Part shown: positions 11,716 through 21,769 of the stretch, one piece after another
How the letters are laid out: each line of letters begins with the position of its first letter
Numbering within the stretch: position 1 is the stretch's first letter
Assembly (NCBI RefSeq): GCF_030247195.1
Contig: NC_080671.1
Location: 412,682,044-412,746,043, forward strand
Length of the DNA: 64,000 nt
Direction of reading: 5' to 3'
Source: Topomyia yanbarensis
Lineage: Eukaryota > Arthropoda > Insecta > Diptera > Culicidae
Notes under the pieces: generated by a model
The model's database searches: none
What the model saw: the letters and a program-made list of their open reading frames with translations, nothing else
What the model was told of the DNA's origin: nothing
Made by a program: the position numbers and the translations under genes

Positions 11716-13053
11716 ATGGCCGAGGGCGAAATACCATCTGATGCAATCATGGAAGTCCCTGATCCCCCTAATACTCGCATTGCTCCCCGTATAAAGCAGT
11801 ACCCAGAAGGTTCCTCTGGGCCATGGGTGGTATATTTTCGGACCGGAGAGAAACCGGTTAATATATTAAAACTTTCTCGAGATCTGACTGCTAATTACCC
11901 GGCCGTAACTCAGATAACACGTGTTCGGGCAAACAAGATACGTGTTCTAGTGAGTGATCTCGGCCAGGCAAACGCGATTGCTTGCTGTGAGCGCTTTACG
12001 CGGGAATTTAAAGCGTACGTGCCTTGTGTGGCCTGTGAAATCGATGGGGTAGTGTCCGAACCGGGCCTGAAATGCGAAGAACTGTTGGAGCACGGGGTTG
12101 GCTGCTTTAAGGACCCCTCTCTTGAACAGATTAAGATCTTAGAATGCAAACAATTGTATACCGCAAACACCGAGGGAGGTAAGACTACCTACTCTCTATC
12201 AGGCTCGCTTCGGGTGACATTCGCCGGGTCCTCTCTTCCCAACTACATCCTCCTTGACAAGGTTCGCCTACCAGTTCGCCTGTTTGTACCGCGGGTCATG
12301 AGCTGCAGCAATTGCAAGCAGTTGGGCCACACAGCCACATATTGTGGAAATAAGAAACGATGCGGCAAATGCGAAGGAGAGCATGAGGATGACTCTTGCG
12401 ACAAAGAAACTGAAAAGTGTATTTGCTGCGGGGGCCCTTCACATGCTCTTAAATCATGCCCTGCGTACAAGCAGCGCGGGGATAAAATTAAGCGCTCCCT
12501 TAAGGAACGCTCAAGGCGTTCTTATGCAGAAATGCTAAAGAATGCTTCGCCATCTGTCCTGTCCGAAAATCCCTATGCTGGTTTGGCTAACGTTGAGCAA
12601 GAATCTGACGACCCACGAGAGGGAACATCTTTGGTTAACCCAGGGGAATCCAGGAAGAGGAGAAATCCAGCCTCCCCTACATTGCCTCGTAAGGGTGCCA
12701 AGGTGTCGTCCACTCAGAGTGCGCCATCTACAACCAATAAATCCAACGGAAGTGATGCACAAAAGCCGAAGCAATTTGCTCCAGGACTTGGAAATATTAA
12801 TTCTAACAAGGAGTACCCACCACTTCCAGGGACATCCAAAACCCCAAGTGTCCCCTTTTTTCAAACAGATACTCAGTCCAGTAGCGGACTAATGAAATTT
12901 TCTGACATAGTGGACTTAATTTTCACAGCTTTCAATGTTACTGATCCTCTTAAAAGCCTTCTGATACGTTTTCTCCCTATAGTGCAAACATTTTTGAAGC
13001 AGTTGACTACTAAATGGCCCCTCCTTGCAGCGATCGTATCCTTCGATGGCTAA
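11716..13053 (+). CDS. ORF1 gag-like nucleic-acid-binding protein (element 1)
   Basis: The 445-residue ORF1 protein of an I-clade retrotransposon is expected to coat element RNA and help target-primed reverse transcription. Residues about 35-110 hold an RRM-like region. From about residue 196 come three CCHC knuckles in tandem, each C-x2-C-x4-H-x4-C: CSNCKQLGHTATYC, CGKCEGEHEDDSC and CICCGGPSHALKSC. A basic, serine/proline-rich stretch follows (about 255-370), then a hydrophobic C-terminus ending in AAIVSFDG. The ATG at 11716 is the first after the leader and lines up with the start in element 2. The stop overlaps the start of ORF2 in the 8-base string ATGGCTAA (13046-13053), pointing to termination-reinitiation as the way ORF2 is translated. 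No disabling mutation is visible. Confidence 0.9.
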   Translation: MAEGEIPSDAIMEVPDPPNTRIAPRIKQYPEGSSGPWVVYFRTGEKPVNILKLSRDLTANYPAVTQITRVRANKIRVLVSDLGQANAIACCERFTREFKAYVPCVACEIDGVVSEPGLKCEELLEHGVGCFKDPSLEQIKILECKQLYTANTEGGKTTYSLSGSLRVTFAGSSLPNYILLDKVRLPVRLFVPRVMSCSNCKQLGHTATYCGNKKRCGKCEGEHEDDSCDKETEKCICCGGPSHALKSCPAYKQRGDKIKRSLKERSRRSYAEMLKNASPSVLSENPYAGLANVEQESDDPREGTSLVNPGESRKRRNPASPTLPRKGAKVSSTQSAPSTTNKSNGSDAQKPKQFAPGLGNINSNKEYPPLPGTSKTPSVPFFQTDTQSSSGLMKFSDIVDLIFTAFNVTDPLKSLLIRFLPIVQTFLKQLTTKWPLLAAIVSFDG

Positions 13054-16000
13054 GTCATCGAACGAGGTCACCGATTCGATCACTGTTCTACAGTGGAACA
13101 GCAGAAGTATCCTCCCGAAAATCGATTCCTTTAAATTTTTACTAAATAGTTTAAAATGTGATGCTTTCGCATTATGTGAAACTTGGTTAACTTCCGATAT
13201 AAATCTCAACTTCCACGACTTTAATATAATTCGTCTGGATCGAGAAAACCCCTATGGAGGAGTACTTTTGGGGATCAAAAAGTGCTATTCTTTCAACCGA
13301 ATTAACCTCCCTTCGACACCAGGCATTGAAATTGTCGCTTGTCAAGTTTTAATCAAAGGTAAAGACCTTTGCATTGCTTCCATCTACATTCCTCCTAGAG
13401 CCTCGGTAGGGCACCGAACGCTTTGTAATATCACGGAATCCTTACCGGCACCGCGGCTAGTTCTGGGAGACTTTAACTCGCACGGTACGGTATGGGGCTG
13501 TCTTCATGATGATAATAGATCAACATTAATCCAAGATCTTTGCGATAATTTCAACATGACCATCTTAAACACGGGAGAAATGACGCGGATTCCTACACCA
13601 CCAGCACGCGCAAGCGCGTTGGATTTATCGCTTTGCTCGACATCGCTACAGTTAGATTGCATGTGGAAGGTGATCCCTGATCCCCACGGTAGCGATCATT
13701 TGCCTATCGTGATTTCAATTGCTAACGGTTCAAGACCATCGGAAACAATCAATGTATCGTATGACCTCACACGGAACATTGATTGGAAGAGTTACGCGAC
13801 CGCGATATCCGTTAAAATCGAATCCACTCAAGAACTTCCTCCGGAGGAAGAGTACAGGTTTTTGGCTGGCTTGATTCTCGACAGTGCGAATCAAGCTCAG
13901 ACTAAACCAGTACCCAGCGCGAATACCCATAGACGGTCTCCCACCCTGTGGTGGGATAAAGAGTGCTCAGAGCTGTACGCGGAAAAGTCCACTGCATATA
14001 AGGCCTTCCGGGAAGACGGGTTACCCGCTAGCTATCAACAGTACGCGTCGTTAGAAAGGCGAATGAAGAGTCTAATGAAAGCCAAAAAACGCAGTTATTG
14101 GCGCCGGTTCGTCGACGGGTTAACGAGAGAAACAGCGATGAGCACTCTTTGGGGTACGGCTCGACGTATGCGTAATCATAATAGTACCAACGAGAACGTG
14201 GAATATTCAAACCGTTGGATATTCGCTTTCGCCAAGAAGATCTGTCCGGACTCTGTCCCGGTACAGAAAACGTACCGCGCCGCGTCTTCTCACGATACCG
14301 CGAACGAAACACCGTTTTCGATGGTGGAGTTCTCACTTGCTCTCTTATCGTGCAACAATAACGCCCCAGGGTTAGACAGAATCAAATTCAACTTGCTGAA
14401 GAATCTGCCTGACACTGCAAAAAGGCGCCTGTTGAATTTATTTAACAAGTTTCTTGAGGGTAACATTGTCCCTTATGAATGGAGGCAAGTGAAGGTCATC
14501 GCCATCCAAAAACCAGGAAAACCAGCCTCCGACCACAACTCGTATCGGCCGATTGCAATGCTGTCCTGTATTCGGAAGTTGTTCGAGAAAATGATCATGT
14601 TTCGCCTCGACAATTGGGTTGAAGCAAATGGCTTACTGTCAGATACACAATTTGGCTTCCGCAAAGGCAAAGGGACGAACGATTGCCTTGCGTTGCTTTC
14701 TACAGAAATCCAAATGGCCTATGCTAACAAAGAGCAGATGGCATCAGTCTTCTTGGATATTAAGGGGGCTTTTGACTCAGTTTCTATCAACACTCTGTCA
14801 GAGAAGCTGCACCAGCATGGTCTTTCGCCAATTTTAAATAACTTTTTGCTAAACCTGTTGTCTGAAAAGCACATGCACTTTTCGCATGGCGATTTAACAA
14901 CATCGCGATTTAGCTACATGGGTCTTCCCCAGGGCTCATGTCTAAGTCCCCTGCTCTACAATTTCTACGTGAATGACATTGACGATTGTCTTGCCAATTC
15001 ATGCACGCTAAGGCAACTTGCAGACGACGGGGTGGTCTCTGTTACAGGGCCCAAAGCTGCCGACTTGCAAGGACCATTACAAAATACCTTGGACAATTTG
15101 TCTGCTTGGGCTCTTCAGCTGGGTATTGAGTTCTCCACGGAGAAAACTGAGTTGGTTGTTTTTTCTAGGAAACGTGAGCCGGCGCAACTCCAGCTTTTAA
15201 TAATGGGTGCAACGATCAACCAGGTTTTCACATTTAAATATCTCGGGGTCTGGTTCGACTCTAAAGGTACCTGGGGATGTCACATTAGGTATCTGAAACA
15301 GAAATGCCAACAAAGGATCAATTTTCTCCGAACAATAACTGGAACATGGTGGGGTGCTCACCCAGGAGACCTGATCAGGTTGTACCAAACAACGATATTG
15401 TCGGTGATGGAGTACGGGTGTTTCTGTTTCCGCTCCGCTGCGAACATACACTTCATCAAACTAGAGAGAATCCAGTATCGTTGCTTGCGCATTGCCTTGG
15501 GTTGCATGCACTCGACCCATACGATGAGTCTCGAAGTGCTGGCGGGCGTTCTTCCGCTAAAAAATCGATTTTGGGAACTCTCATATCGATTGCTCATCCG
15601 ATGCGACATTCTGAACCCGTTGGTAATTGAAAACTTCGAGAGGCTCGTCGAGCTTAATTCTCAAACCCGATTTATGGCCTTGTACTTCGACTACATGGCA
15701 CAGAGCATTAATCCTTCTGCATATACTCCCAACCGTGTTCGTTTGCTAGATACTTCTGATTCTACTGTATTCTTCGACACATCCATGAAGGAAGAGATTC
15801 GTGGAATCCCGGACCATATACGCCCGCAGGTGATCCCCAATATATTTTATAATAAATTCCGAGAAGTCGACTGCGACAAAATGTTTTACACTGACGGATC
15901 AAATCTCGATGGGTCCACTGGCTTCGGTATCTTCAACAATACTATCACCGCTTCATTCAAGCTCAATGATCCCGCTTCAGTTTACGTCGCAGAGTTAGCT

Positions 16001-16732
16001 GCAATTCAGTACACCCTTGGGATCATCGACACTCTGCCCACAGATCACTACTTCATCGTTTCGGACAGCCTCAGCTCTATCGAGGCTCTTCGTGCGGTGA
16101 AGCCTAAAAAGCAATTACCGTATTTTCTGGGGAAGATACAGGAGTCCTTGTGTACGTTATCTGAAAAATCTTATCAGATTACCTTTGTTTGGGTCCCCTC
16201 TCATTGTTCTATCCCGGGCAATGAAAAGGCCGACTCATTAGCAAAGGTGGGCGCATTAAATGGTGACATATACGAAAGACCAATCTGCTTCAACGAATTT
16301 TTTAGTATTTGTCGTCAGAGGACGCTCAACAGTTGGCAAACCTCGTGGAGCAATGGGGAACTTGGACGATGGCTACATTCGATTATCCCAAAGGTATCAA
16401 CGAAGCCTTGGTTCGGGGGGATGGATGTGGGTCGGGATTTTATTCGTGTAATGTCCCGACTTATGTCCAATCACTACACCATGGATGCGCATTTGCGGCG
16501 TATTGGGCTTGCGGAGAGTAGTCTGTGCGCTTGTGACGAGGGCTATCACGACATCGAACACGTTGTCTGGGTGTGCGCCGGGTATTGTGACGCCAGGTCT
16601 CAGTTAAAGGAATCCCTTCGGGCCCGAGGTAGACCACCCAATGTACCAGTCCGAGATATGCTGGCAACTCGTGATTTCCCCTATATGTCCCTTATTTATA
16701 CCTTCATAAAAACGATAAATATCCCAATTTAG
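13046..16732 (+). CDS. ORF2 endonuclease-reverse transcriptase-RNase H (element 1)
   Basis: A 1,228-residue polyprotein that nicks target DNA, copies the RNA into DNA and degrades the template. The open frame runs further upstream, but the ATG at 13046 inside ATGGCTAA is the natural start and matches element 2. Endonuclease, about 10-225: LQWN, CETWL, LGDFNSHG and GSDHLPI supply the catalytic N, E, D/N and D/H. Reverse transcriptase, about 450-720: VFLDIKGAFDSV and LPQGSCLSPLLYNFYVND, with the catalytic pair in LADDG. RNase H, about 945-1070: FYTDGS, VAELAAIQYTL, VSDSLSS and HCSIPGNEKAD keep the D-E-D-H-D set. A C-terminal cysteine/histidine knuckle (CACDEGYHDIEHVVWVC, from residue 1161) may bind RNA. 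All key residues are present, so it is predicted functional. Confidence 0.93.
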   Translation: MAKSSNEVTDSITVLQWNSRSILPKIDSFKFLLNSLKCDAFALCETWLTSDINLNFHDFNIIRLDRENPYGGVLLGIKKCYSFNRINLPSTPGIEIVACQVLIKGKDLCIASIYIPPRASVGHRTLCNITESLPAPRLVLGDFNSHGTVWGCLHDDNRSTLIQDLCDNFNMTILNTGEMTRIPTPPARASALDLSLCSTSLQLDCMWKVIPDPHGSDHLPIVISIANGSRPSETINVSYDLTRNIDWKSYATAISVKIESTQELPPEEEYRFLAGLILDSANQAQTKPVPSANTHRRSPTLWWDKECSELYAEKSTAYKAFREDGLPASYQQYASLERRMKSLMKAKKRSYWRRFVDGLTRETAMSTLWGTARRMRNHNSTNENVEYSNRWIFAFAKKICPDSVPVQKTYRAASSHDTANETPFSMVEFSLALLSCNNNAPGLDRIKFNLLKNLPDTAKRRLLNLFNKFLEGNIVPYEWRQVKVIAIQKPGKPASDHNSYRPIAMLSCIRKLFEKMIMFRLDNWVEANGLLSDTQFGFRKGKGTNDCLALLSTEIQMAYANKEQMASVFLDIKGAFDSVSINTLSEKLHQHGLSPILNNFLLNLLSEKHMHFSHGDLTTSRFSYMGLPQGSCLSPLLYNFYVNDIDDCLANSCTLRQLADDGVVSVTGPKAADLQGPLQNTLDNLSAWALQLGIEFSTEKTELVVFSRKREPAQLQLLIMGATINQVFTFKYLGVWFDSKGTWGCHIRYLKQKCQQRINFLRTITGTWWGAHPGDLIRLYQTTILSVMEYGCFCFRSAANIHFIKLERIQYRCLRIALGCMHSTHTMSLEVLAGVLPLKNRFWELSYRLLIRCDILNPLVIENFERLVELNSQTRFMALYFDYMAQSINPSAYTPNRVRLLDTSDSTVFFDTSMKEEIRGIPDHIRPQVIPNIFYNKFREVDCDKMFYTDGSNLDGSTGFGIFNNTITASFKLNDPASVYVAELAAIQYTLGIIDTLPTDHYFIVSDSLSSIEALRAVKPKKQLPYFLGKIQESLCTLSEKSYQITFVWVPSHCSIPGNEKADSLAKVGALNGDIYERPICFNEFFSICRQRTLNSWQTSWSNGELGRWLHSIIPKVSTKPWFGGMDVGRDFIRVMSRLMSNHYTMDAHLRRIGLAESSLCACDEGYHDIEHVVWVCAGYCDARSQLKESLRARGRPPNVPVRDMLATRDFPYMSLIYTFIKTINIPI

Positions 16733-17600
16733 CCCCTCTCTTTTATTTCTCGTTTTTAGAGTTTCCTCCTGCCTTGTGGAACCGATCAGCTCCAGAGTGC
16801 CACTATGTAACCGCCGTCGCCCTTACCACTACGCCTGCATAGAAGGAAACTGAAGCGAGAGCGACTCGAGGTCCGATGACTTTTGAAGGATTCCCCGCGG
16901 GTCCGAAGAATACCATCCGCCAATCCGGTACTCGACGACTTACTAGACTGAGGCGCAAATTTGATACGCTGATCTCCCTCCCCCCCCCCCCGCCGTTCGA
17001 GCGAAAGTTGCAAGTTTTGCTCTTCCTTCCCTGTCTCTCCCCTGTCTTTGATACAACTGCTGCTACACTGATGCGGAAATAAGCCACCCTTTGAATATCT
17101 TGACCAAGCATAAGTTTTAGTTAAAAAATTCAAATTAGTATTCTGTATTCCTAGTTTTAAGATAGCTATAATTTTTACTCTTTATTGAAACTCTTGTCCT
17201 CCATCTTGTAAATAGAATTGAATCCCTAGTTTTAAGATTTCTGTGAAATTTCTCATAAATATTTGTTCCCCCTTTTGTGTACTAAACTATATTGTTAGTT
17301 TTAAGATAACCGTAAAATATTTCGTAAAATACTATTACTCCCCCTCTTGTATATCAAAGTCAATCCCTTGTTTTAAATTTTTTTCATAAAAAAATCTTTT
17401 GGCCCTCTTTTGTATATTGAATCTTATTTCTAGTCTTAAGATAGCTGTAAACTTTCTTTTCCTTTGTAAAAAAAAATATTTCAACATTGTAACCTCCTAG
17501 TTTTAAGATATCCAAAATGTAAAAACAAAAGCATTTGGCACCGCCAAGCTAACGCATTTGTGCCTATCAAATAAACGAAATGAATAAAAAAAAAAAAAAA
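16733..17600 (+). repeat. 3' leader with about 70-bp diverged tandem repeats and poly-A
   Basis: From about 17150 the motif CTAGTTTTAAGAT (with variants) recurs at 17150, 17224, 17294, 17364, 17429 and 17496, a spacing of 65-74 bp, and T-rich spacers separate the units. A C tract lies at about 16979-16991. The last 60 bases (AGCTAACGCAT ... CAAATAAACGAAATGAAT, then poly-A) closely match the end of element 2, so this tail is probably what the element's reverse transcriptase recognises. Confidence 0.75.
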
Positions 17601-17614
17601 AGTCCTTGCAGATC
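17600..17614 (+). repeat. Target-site duplication, right copy
   Basis: AAGTCCTTGCAGATC, identical to 11401-11415. The RTE-like reading frame resumes directly after it. Confidence 0.9.
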
Positions 17615-19553
17615 CTCCTCGAGCATTGTCCACGTTTCGTGCCCGTAGAGAACCACCGGTCTAATCAGTGCGTTTTACATGGCGCATTTGTGGAGCCCAT
17701 AGTACGCACGACTTCTAGAGATAATACGCCTTCTGATCTCCCGGCTGGTGTTATTGTCCGCAGTCACCAATGAGCCTAGATAAATGAACTCGTTAACCAC
17801 CTCGAACTCGTCGCCGTCGATCGTAATACTACTACCCAAGCGTTCCCTATCGCGATCGGTTCCGCCAGCCAGCATGTACTTCGTCTTAGACACATTTATG
17901 TTCAGTCCTGCTCGTGCTGCTTCGTGCTTTAGTCGGGTATACAGATCTGCTACCGTTTCCTTGTTTCTACCGATTATGTCCACGTCGTCAGCGAAGCACA
18001 CCAACTGTCCCGACCTCGTGAAAATCGTGCCCCGCATGTTGAACCCCGCTCTTCGCATTACAACTTCCAGCGCTATATTGAACAGCAGATAGGACAACCC
18101 ATCGTCTTGTCTTAGTCCCCTGCGTTTTTCGAATGGACCCGAAAGGCCGCCCGAAATTTTGACGCAACACCTTACACCATCCATCGTAGCCTTAATCAGT
18201 CTTGTCAGCTTCCCAGCGAAGCCGTTCTCGTCCATCATTTTCCATAGCTCTACACGGTCCACCGTGTCATATGCGGCATTAAAGTCGATGAACAGGTGAT
18301 GTGTCGGGTATTCACGGCATTTTTGGAGGATTTGCCGTATAGTAAAGATTTGGTCGTTTGTTGATCTGCCGTTGATGAAACCGGCCTGAAAACTCCCGAC
18401 AAATCCATTTGACAGCGGTGATTGGCGCCGGAACAGAATCTGGGATAGCACTTTGTAAGCGGCATTTGTCACCGTGATCGCTCTGTAGTTTTCACAGTCC
18501 AATTTGTCGCCTTTCTTGTATGTCGGGGAGATGATCCCTTCCTTCCTCCGGTAGCTGTTCCCTGTCCCAAATACTTTCGATTATTCGGTGCATGTTTTCC
18601 GTCAGTTTCTCCGGATCCACCTTGAAGAGTTTCGCTCCTAGACCATCCTTACCAGCTGCCTTGTTGTTCTTGAGCTGTTGAATAACCTCGTTAACCTCAT
18701 TCATAGTGGGCACCGGTACATCCTCTTAGGCTGCGGCACTGACATAATCGTCCTCCTAGAACGCCCGATTGTCCGCCTGCGCACCATTCAGATGTTCATT
18801 GTAGTACTGCCTCCACCTTTCCACCACCTCACGTTCGTCCGTCAAGATGCCACCTTCATTGTCTCTACACATTTCGGCCCGCGGCACAAAACCGTTGCGA
18901 GAGTCATTCAGCTTCTTGAAGAACGCCCGCGTTTCTTGAGAGCGATACAGCAGCTCCATCTCTTCTCTCTCAGACTCTTCCATGCGGCGCTTTTTGTCCT
19001 GAAAAAGACGAGTCTGCTGTTTTCGCTTCCATCGATATGACTCCACGTTCTGACGAGTGGCTTGAAGCAACGTGCTGCATTCTTCTCGTCCAATATCTCT
19101 TGGCACTCGCCATCGAACCAATCGTTCCGTCGACTCCTCAGTACGTATCCCAGGACGCTCTCCGCAGTGCTGCTTTAGTCCTGGTCCAGAATTCTCAAGG
19201 GGAGCATCGATGAGCTCCTCCTCCGGTGGCAGCGCTGTTTCAAGATGCTGCGCGTTCGTTGTCGCGACGTTGGTTTCCCTCAGTCGGTCCAGGTTATACC
19301 GCGGCGGGCGTCGGTATCTTACACTGTTCACTACGGATAGTTTTGGACGCAGTTTAACCATCACCGGATAGTGGTCCGAGTCGATGTTAGCACCCCGATA
19401 GGTCCTTACGTCGATAATGTCCGAGAAGTGCCGTCCATCAATCAGAACATGATCAATTTGTGTCTCTGTTTGTTTCGGTGATCTCCAGGTGTATCGGTGC
19501 AGGAGGCGGTGCTGGAAGAAGGTGCTCCTTATGGCCATGTTGAACGTAACCAA
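17600..19553 (-). mobile_element. RTE-like element, 5'-truncated main part (right of insertion)
   Basis: Minus strand, read from 19553 downward. It starts inside the endonuclease (AIRSTFFQHR, then QIDHVLIDGRHFSDIIDV and IDSDHYPV, which carry late endonuclease residues). It passes through a linker region and the reverse transcriptase (NYRAITVTNAAYKVLSQIL, then FIDFNAAYDTVDRVELWK, GLRQDDGLSYLLFNIALE and the catalytic CFADDVDIIGR), then continues beyond the I-clade insertion to 11000. The endonuclease N-terminus is absent, the usual 5' truncation of non-LTR elements. A frame change near 18500, a stop near 18754 and a stop at 17672-17674 disable it. The linker ORF 18756-19553 and the RT ORF 17675-18502 are its largest open pieces. 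The RTE-like label is from family resemblance. Confidence 0.85.
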
Positions 19554-20205
19554 CTTTTAATTCATAGTTTGTATAAATGAGAAAGACACCATTGTATCAC
19601 AAGGTGGATTACAACCGGTTTTCTAATTTAATAATACCGTGATGTTTCGAAAAAAAATCGTAGACAGTTTTTGGTCACCATTTGGGCAAATATTATCCTT
19701 CCTACTCGTGGTGTGACCATTACCATTCTTCTCCCACCAGCTAATCAAGATTACCAAATTAGTTCTCAAACCGCCGATGCCTGCTTCCGGCGGTTCTGGT
19801 TTTCGATTTGGCCTTTTTGCTTTTACAAAGTTTATGAACTCGAATATTGATTTCTTTTCTTATATATAATTGGTTTGTCATGTATATTAAAAATGATAAG
19901 TTTTTAGCATCAATAGAATTACTTAAATTTTACACTGTTGTGTCAATGTCAGCTTTATTTGGTAAATCACGATCTTGAACATTATTCTCAATACAAGTTT
20001 TGTATATAAACTAGTGTAGTTATGAACAAGAATCATAACAAAAACAAAAACAAAACTGTGTTGGACGATAGTTTGGTTAACGCCGCGAGGATTAATACTT
20101 GTACTGGAAATCAGTTACCTTTCTGTCGGAGCATTACCCATCTTTTATCTTTTTTCTGAGACCAAATACCATTCCTACCGAGACCAAATAGCATTCCTGC
20201 AGGCA
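19554..20205. other. No supported gene; GAGAAAGACACC-type repeat end
   Basis: The first 80 bases (ATGAGAAAGACACCATTGTA and a following CAAGGTGGATT) resemble a widespread mosquito repeat end. The rest is AT-rich and unassigned. Confidence 0.4.
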
Positions 20206-20230
20206 GTGTTATCACTACAAAATAAGCCAC

Positions 20231-20324
20231 CGTCGATGAGGACATTGACGGCCAGTATGAAAAAAATACACATGTTAAAGGACAAGTGGACTTTTTTCAT
20301 ACTGGCCGTCAATGTCCTCATGGA
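20231..20324. repeat. Near-perfect hairpin in BEL/Pao gag
   Basis: GAGGACATTGACGGCCAGTA on the left is followed, after a short loop, by its reverse complement TACTGGCCGTCAATGTCCTC. The arms are about 35 bp and the loop about 17-20 bp. An inverted duplication of gag sequence is the simplest explanation. Confidence 0.85.
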
Positions 20325-20339
20325 CGGTGGCAAATTTTG

Positions 20340-20740
20340 GTTGAAATCTTCTCCCAGGACGACTACAACGTTGAAGGAAACACTTTGGAAAAGGAGCGTA
20401 TGGAGTTCAGTGACCGATACTACAAGGTTAAGTCCTTTTTTATGGACAAAGCCAAGGAGCTGTAGGAGCCGAACCTGCTGGAGCAGTCACTCCGAGGTGA
20501 TCATTCGTCGATGGGACCTATCCATTGTGTCCGTCTATCGTAGATCAGGCTGTCGACATTATTCCCGAAGTGGAGAAGTTCTTCTACATGAAGGGATAGG
20601 TTACAATGGGAACCTAAGAGTCTGATCGATCTGCTTCAGATTACTTAGGCCAACTATCAGGTGGCATGGGACATATTATTGAAGCGGTATAACAACAATA
20701 TATAGCTGAAGAAACGGCAGGTGCTAACCCTCTTCAATAT
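20340..20740 (+). pseudogene. BEL/Pao gag fragment (N-terminal part)
   Basis: One plus frame reads FSDRYYKVKSFFMDKAKEL, stop, EPNLLEQSLRGDHSS. Further on, in another frame, AWDILLKRYNN is followed by a segment resembling the usual valine/leucine-rich continuation. These are the hallmarks of the BEL/Pao gag core (E-F-x-x-R-Y-Y-x-V-K-x-F, then A-W-x-x-L-x-x-R-Y). A TAG stop and frame changes disable it. The gag continues at 21170, beyond an inserted repeat. Confidence 0.7.
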
Positions 20741-20749
20741 TTCCATCTT

Positions 20750-21159
20750 TTTTTTAGAGTTTACCGGCGACTTAACTTTTTGTCTTCTACCGTAGGAGTC
20801 AAGATCTTTTGGCATTAGAAATGCGAATCGCCTGAGTCTACGGCATGTCCGGACAAGCGTAAAGTAACTTGTTACTCAGGTGATTCGCAATTCTAGTGCC
20901 AAAAGATCTTGACTCCTACGGTAGAAGACAAAAAGTTAAGTCGCCGTTAAACTCTAAGCTTGCATATATGATCCTTCCACGCTTTTCTAAACTTTCTCCC
21001 TTCACCTCCTTGCTCTCCCTTAAGTACTTTGGCTCTTAATATTGAAAAATATACTTCACCTTCCAGTCCCTTGCTAATTAAGTGCCGTAACAACTGTTGA
21101 CAAATTGACTCAATAGGTCGGTAACAAAAAATGGTCAACAAAAATGGTAAAAATATTAC
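20750..21159 (-). mobile_element. 0.4 kb retro-insertion with inverted duplication in BEL gag
   Basis: Flanked by TTTCCATCT (20740-20748) and TTTCCATCC (21160-21168), a probable target duplication. On the minus strand it ends in a poly-A run (the T run at 20748-20755). The segment at 20880-21100 matches 29060-29310. At this site a second, inverted copy of about 85 bp (20755-20845 against 20876-20957) makes a hairpin. It is non-coding and was moved by another element's machinery. Confidence 0.65.
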
Positions 21160-21169
21160 TTTCCATCCT

Positions 21170-21660
21170 TCTTTAGGTATCAGTCACCGTTCTCGTTGAA
21201 GGTTTTAAGAGAATCATGCAGGCCCTTGACCAGATCATTCAGTCAGCCAACTACTGCAGGTGAAGAACATCCTCACGGCACGACTGGATGCTTCAACCCC
21301 CCCAGAATTGGAAGGAGTTGTCAGCTATGAAAGGGACATATACAGTTCGATTTCTTGCTGCGTAGACTCCAGGTCTTGAATTCCTTGCCAACGAGGTTAG
21401 CTGATATTAGAGCAGCAACTACAAACGAAGAAAAGTCTCCATCAGTGAAGAGTAGTTGCAGTTCAATATGTGTTTGGGGACAATGTGTAGCTTGCTCTTC
21501 AAATCACCCACTTTACCAGCGCAATGCATTCCAGCGCTTGGAGCTTACGGAGAAAGATAACCTTCAGAATGGGACAACAAGCTATAGAGAGCCAATCCGA
21601 ATACTCTTGCCGGAACTACAAAAGTCAGCATTATACTCTTGTGTGCTTTAGGTCAGAAAG
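21170..21660 (+). pseudogene. BEL/Pao gag fragment (C-terminal part with knuckle remnants)
   Basis: Plus-strand pieces: RRLQVLNSLPTRLADIRAA, CVACSSNHPLYQRNAFQRL, then in another frame NYKSQHYTLVCF. In BEL/Pao gag the phrase C-x2-C-x4-H-x-L-Y-x-C followed by further cysteine knuckles ending in H-H-T-L-L-C is typical. Here several knuckle cysteines have been lost. This is decayed gag downstream of the inserted repeat. Confidence 0.65.
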
Positions 21661-21769
21661 GGATACGGATAAGGATACGAAGGTATCGGCAGTTGCACGG
21701 GACAACAAGCCTCGAAATCGAGTGGATATTCTGGTCGTCGGGATTGGACAAGCAGTTACTAATGTCAAC

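Larger units (their letters stand above)
11416..17600 (+). mobile_element. Full-length I-clade (MosquI-like) retrotransposon 1
   Basis: About 6.2 kb: 5' leader (11416-11715), ORF1 with three zinc knuckles, ORF2 with endonuclease, reverse transcriptase and RNase H, a 3' leader with diverged tandem repeats, and a poly-A tail (from about 17587). A 15-bp target duplication surrounds it, and it interrupts a minus-strand RTE-like element in mid-frame. Both reading frames are open from start to stop. The RNase H domain after the reverse transcriptase and the poly-A tail place it in the I group rather than CR1, RTE or Jockey. The name MosquI-like is my judgement from remembered Aedes elements. It is the only element in the window with complete coding capacity; whether it is still active cannot be told from sequence alone. 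Confidence 0.9.
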
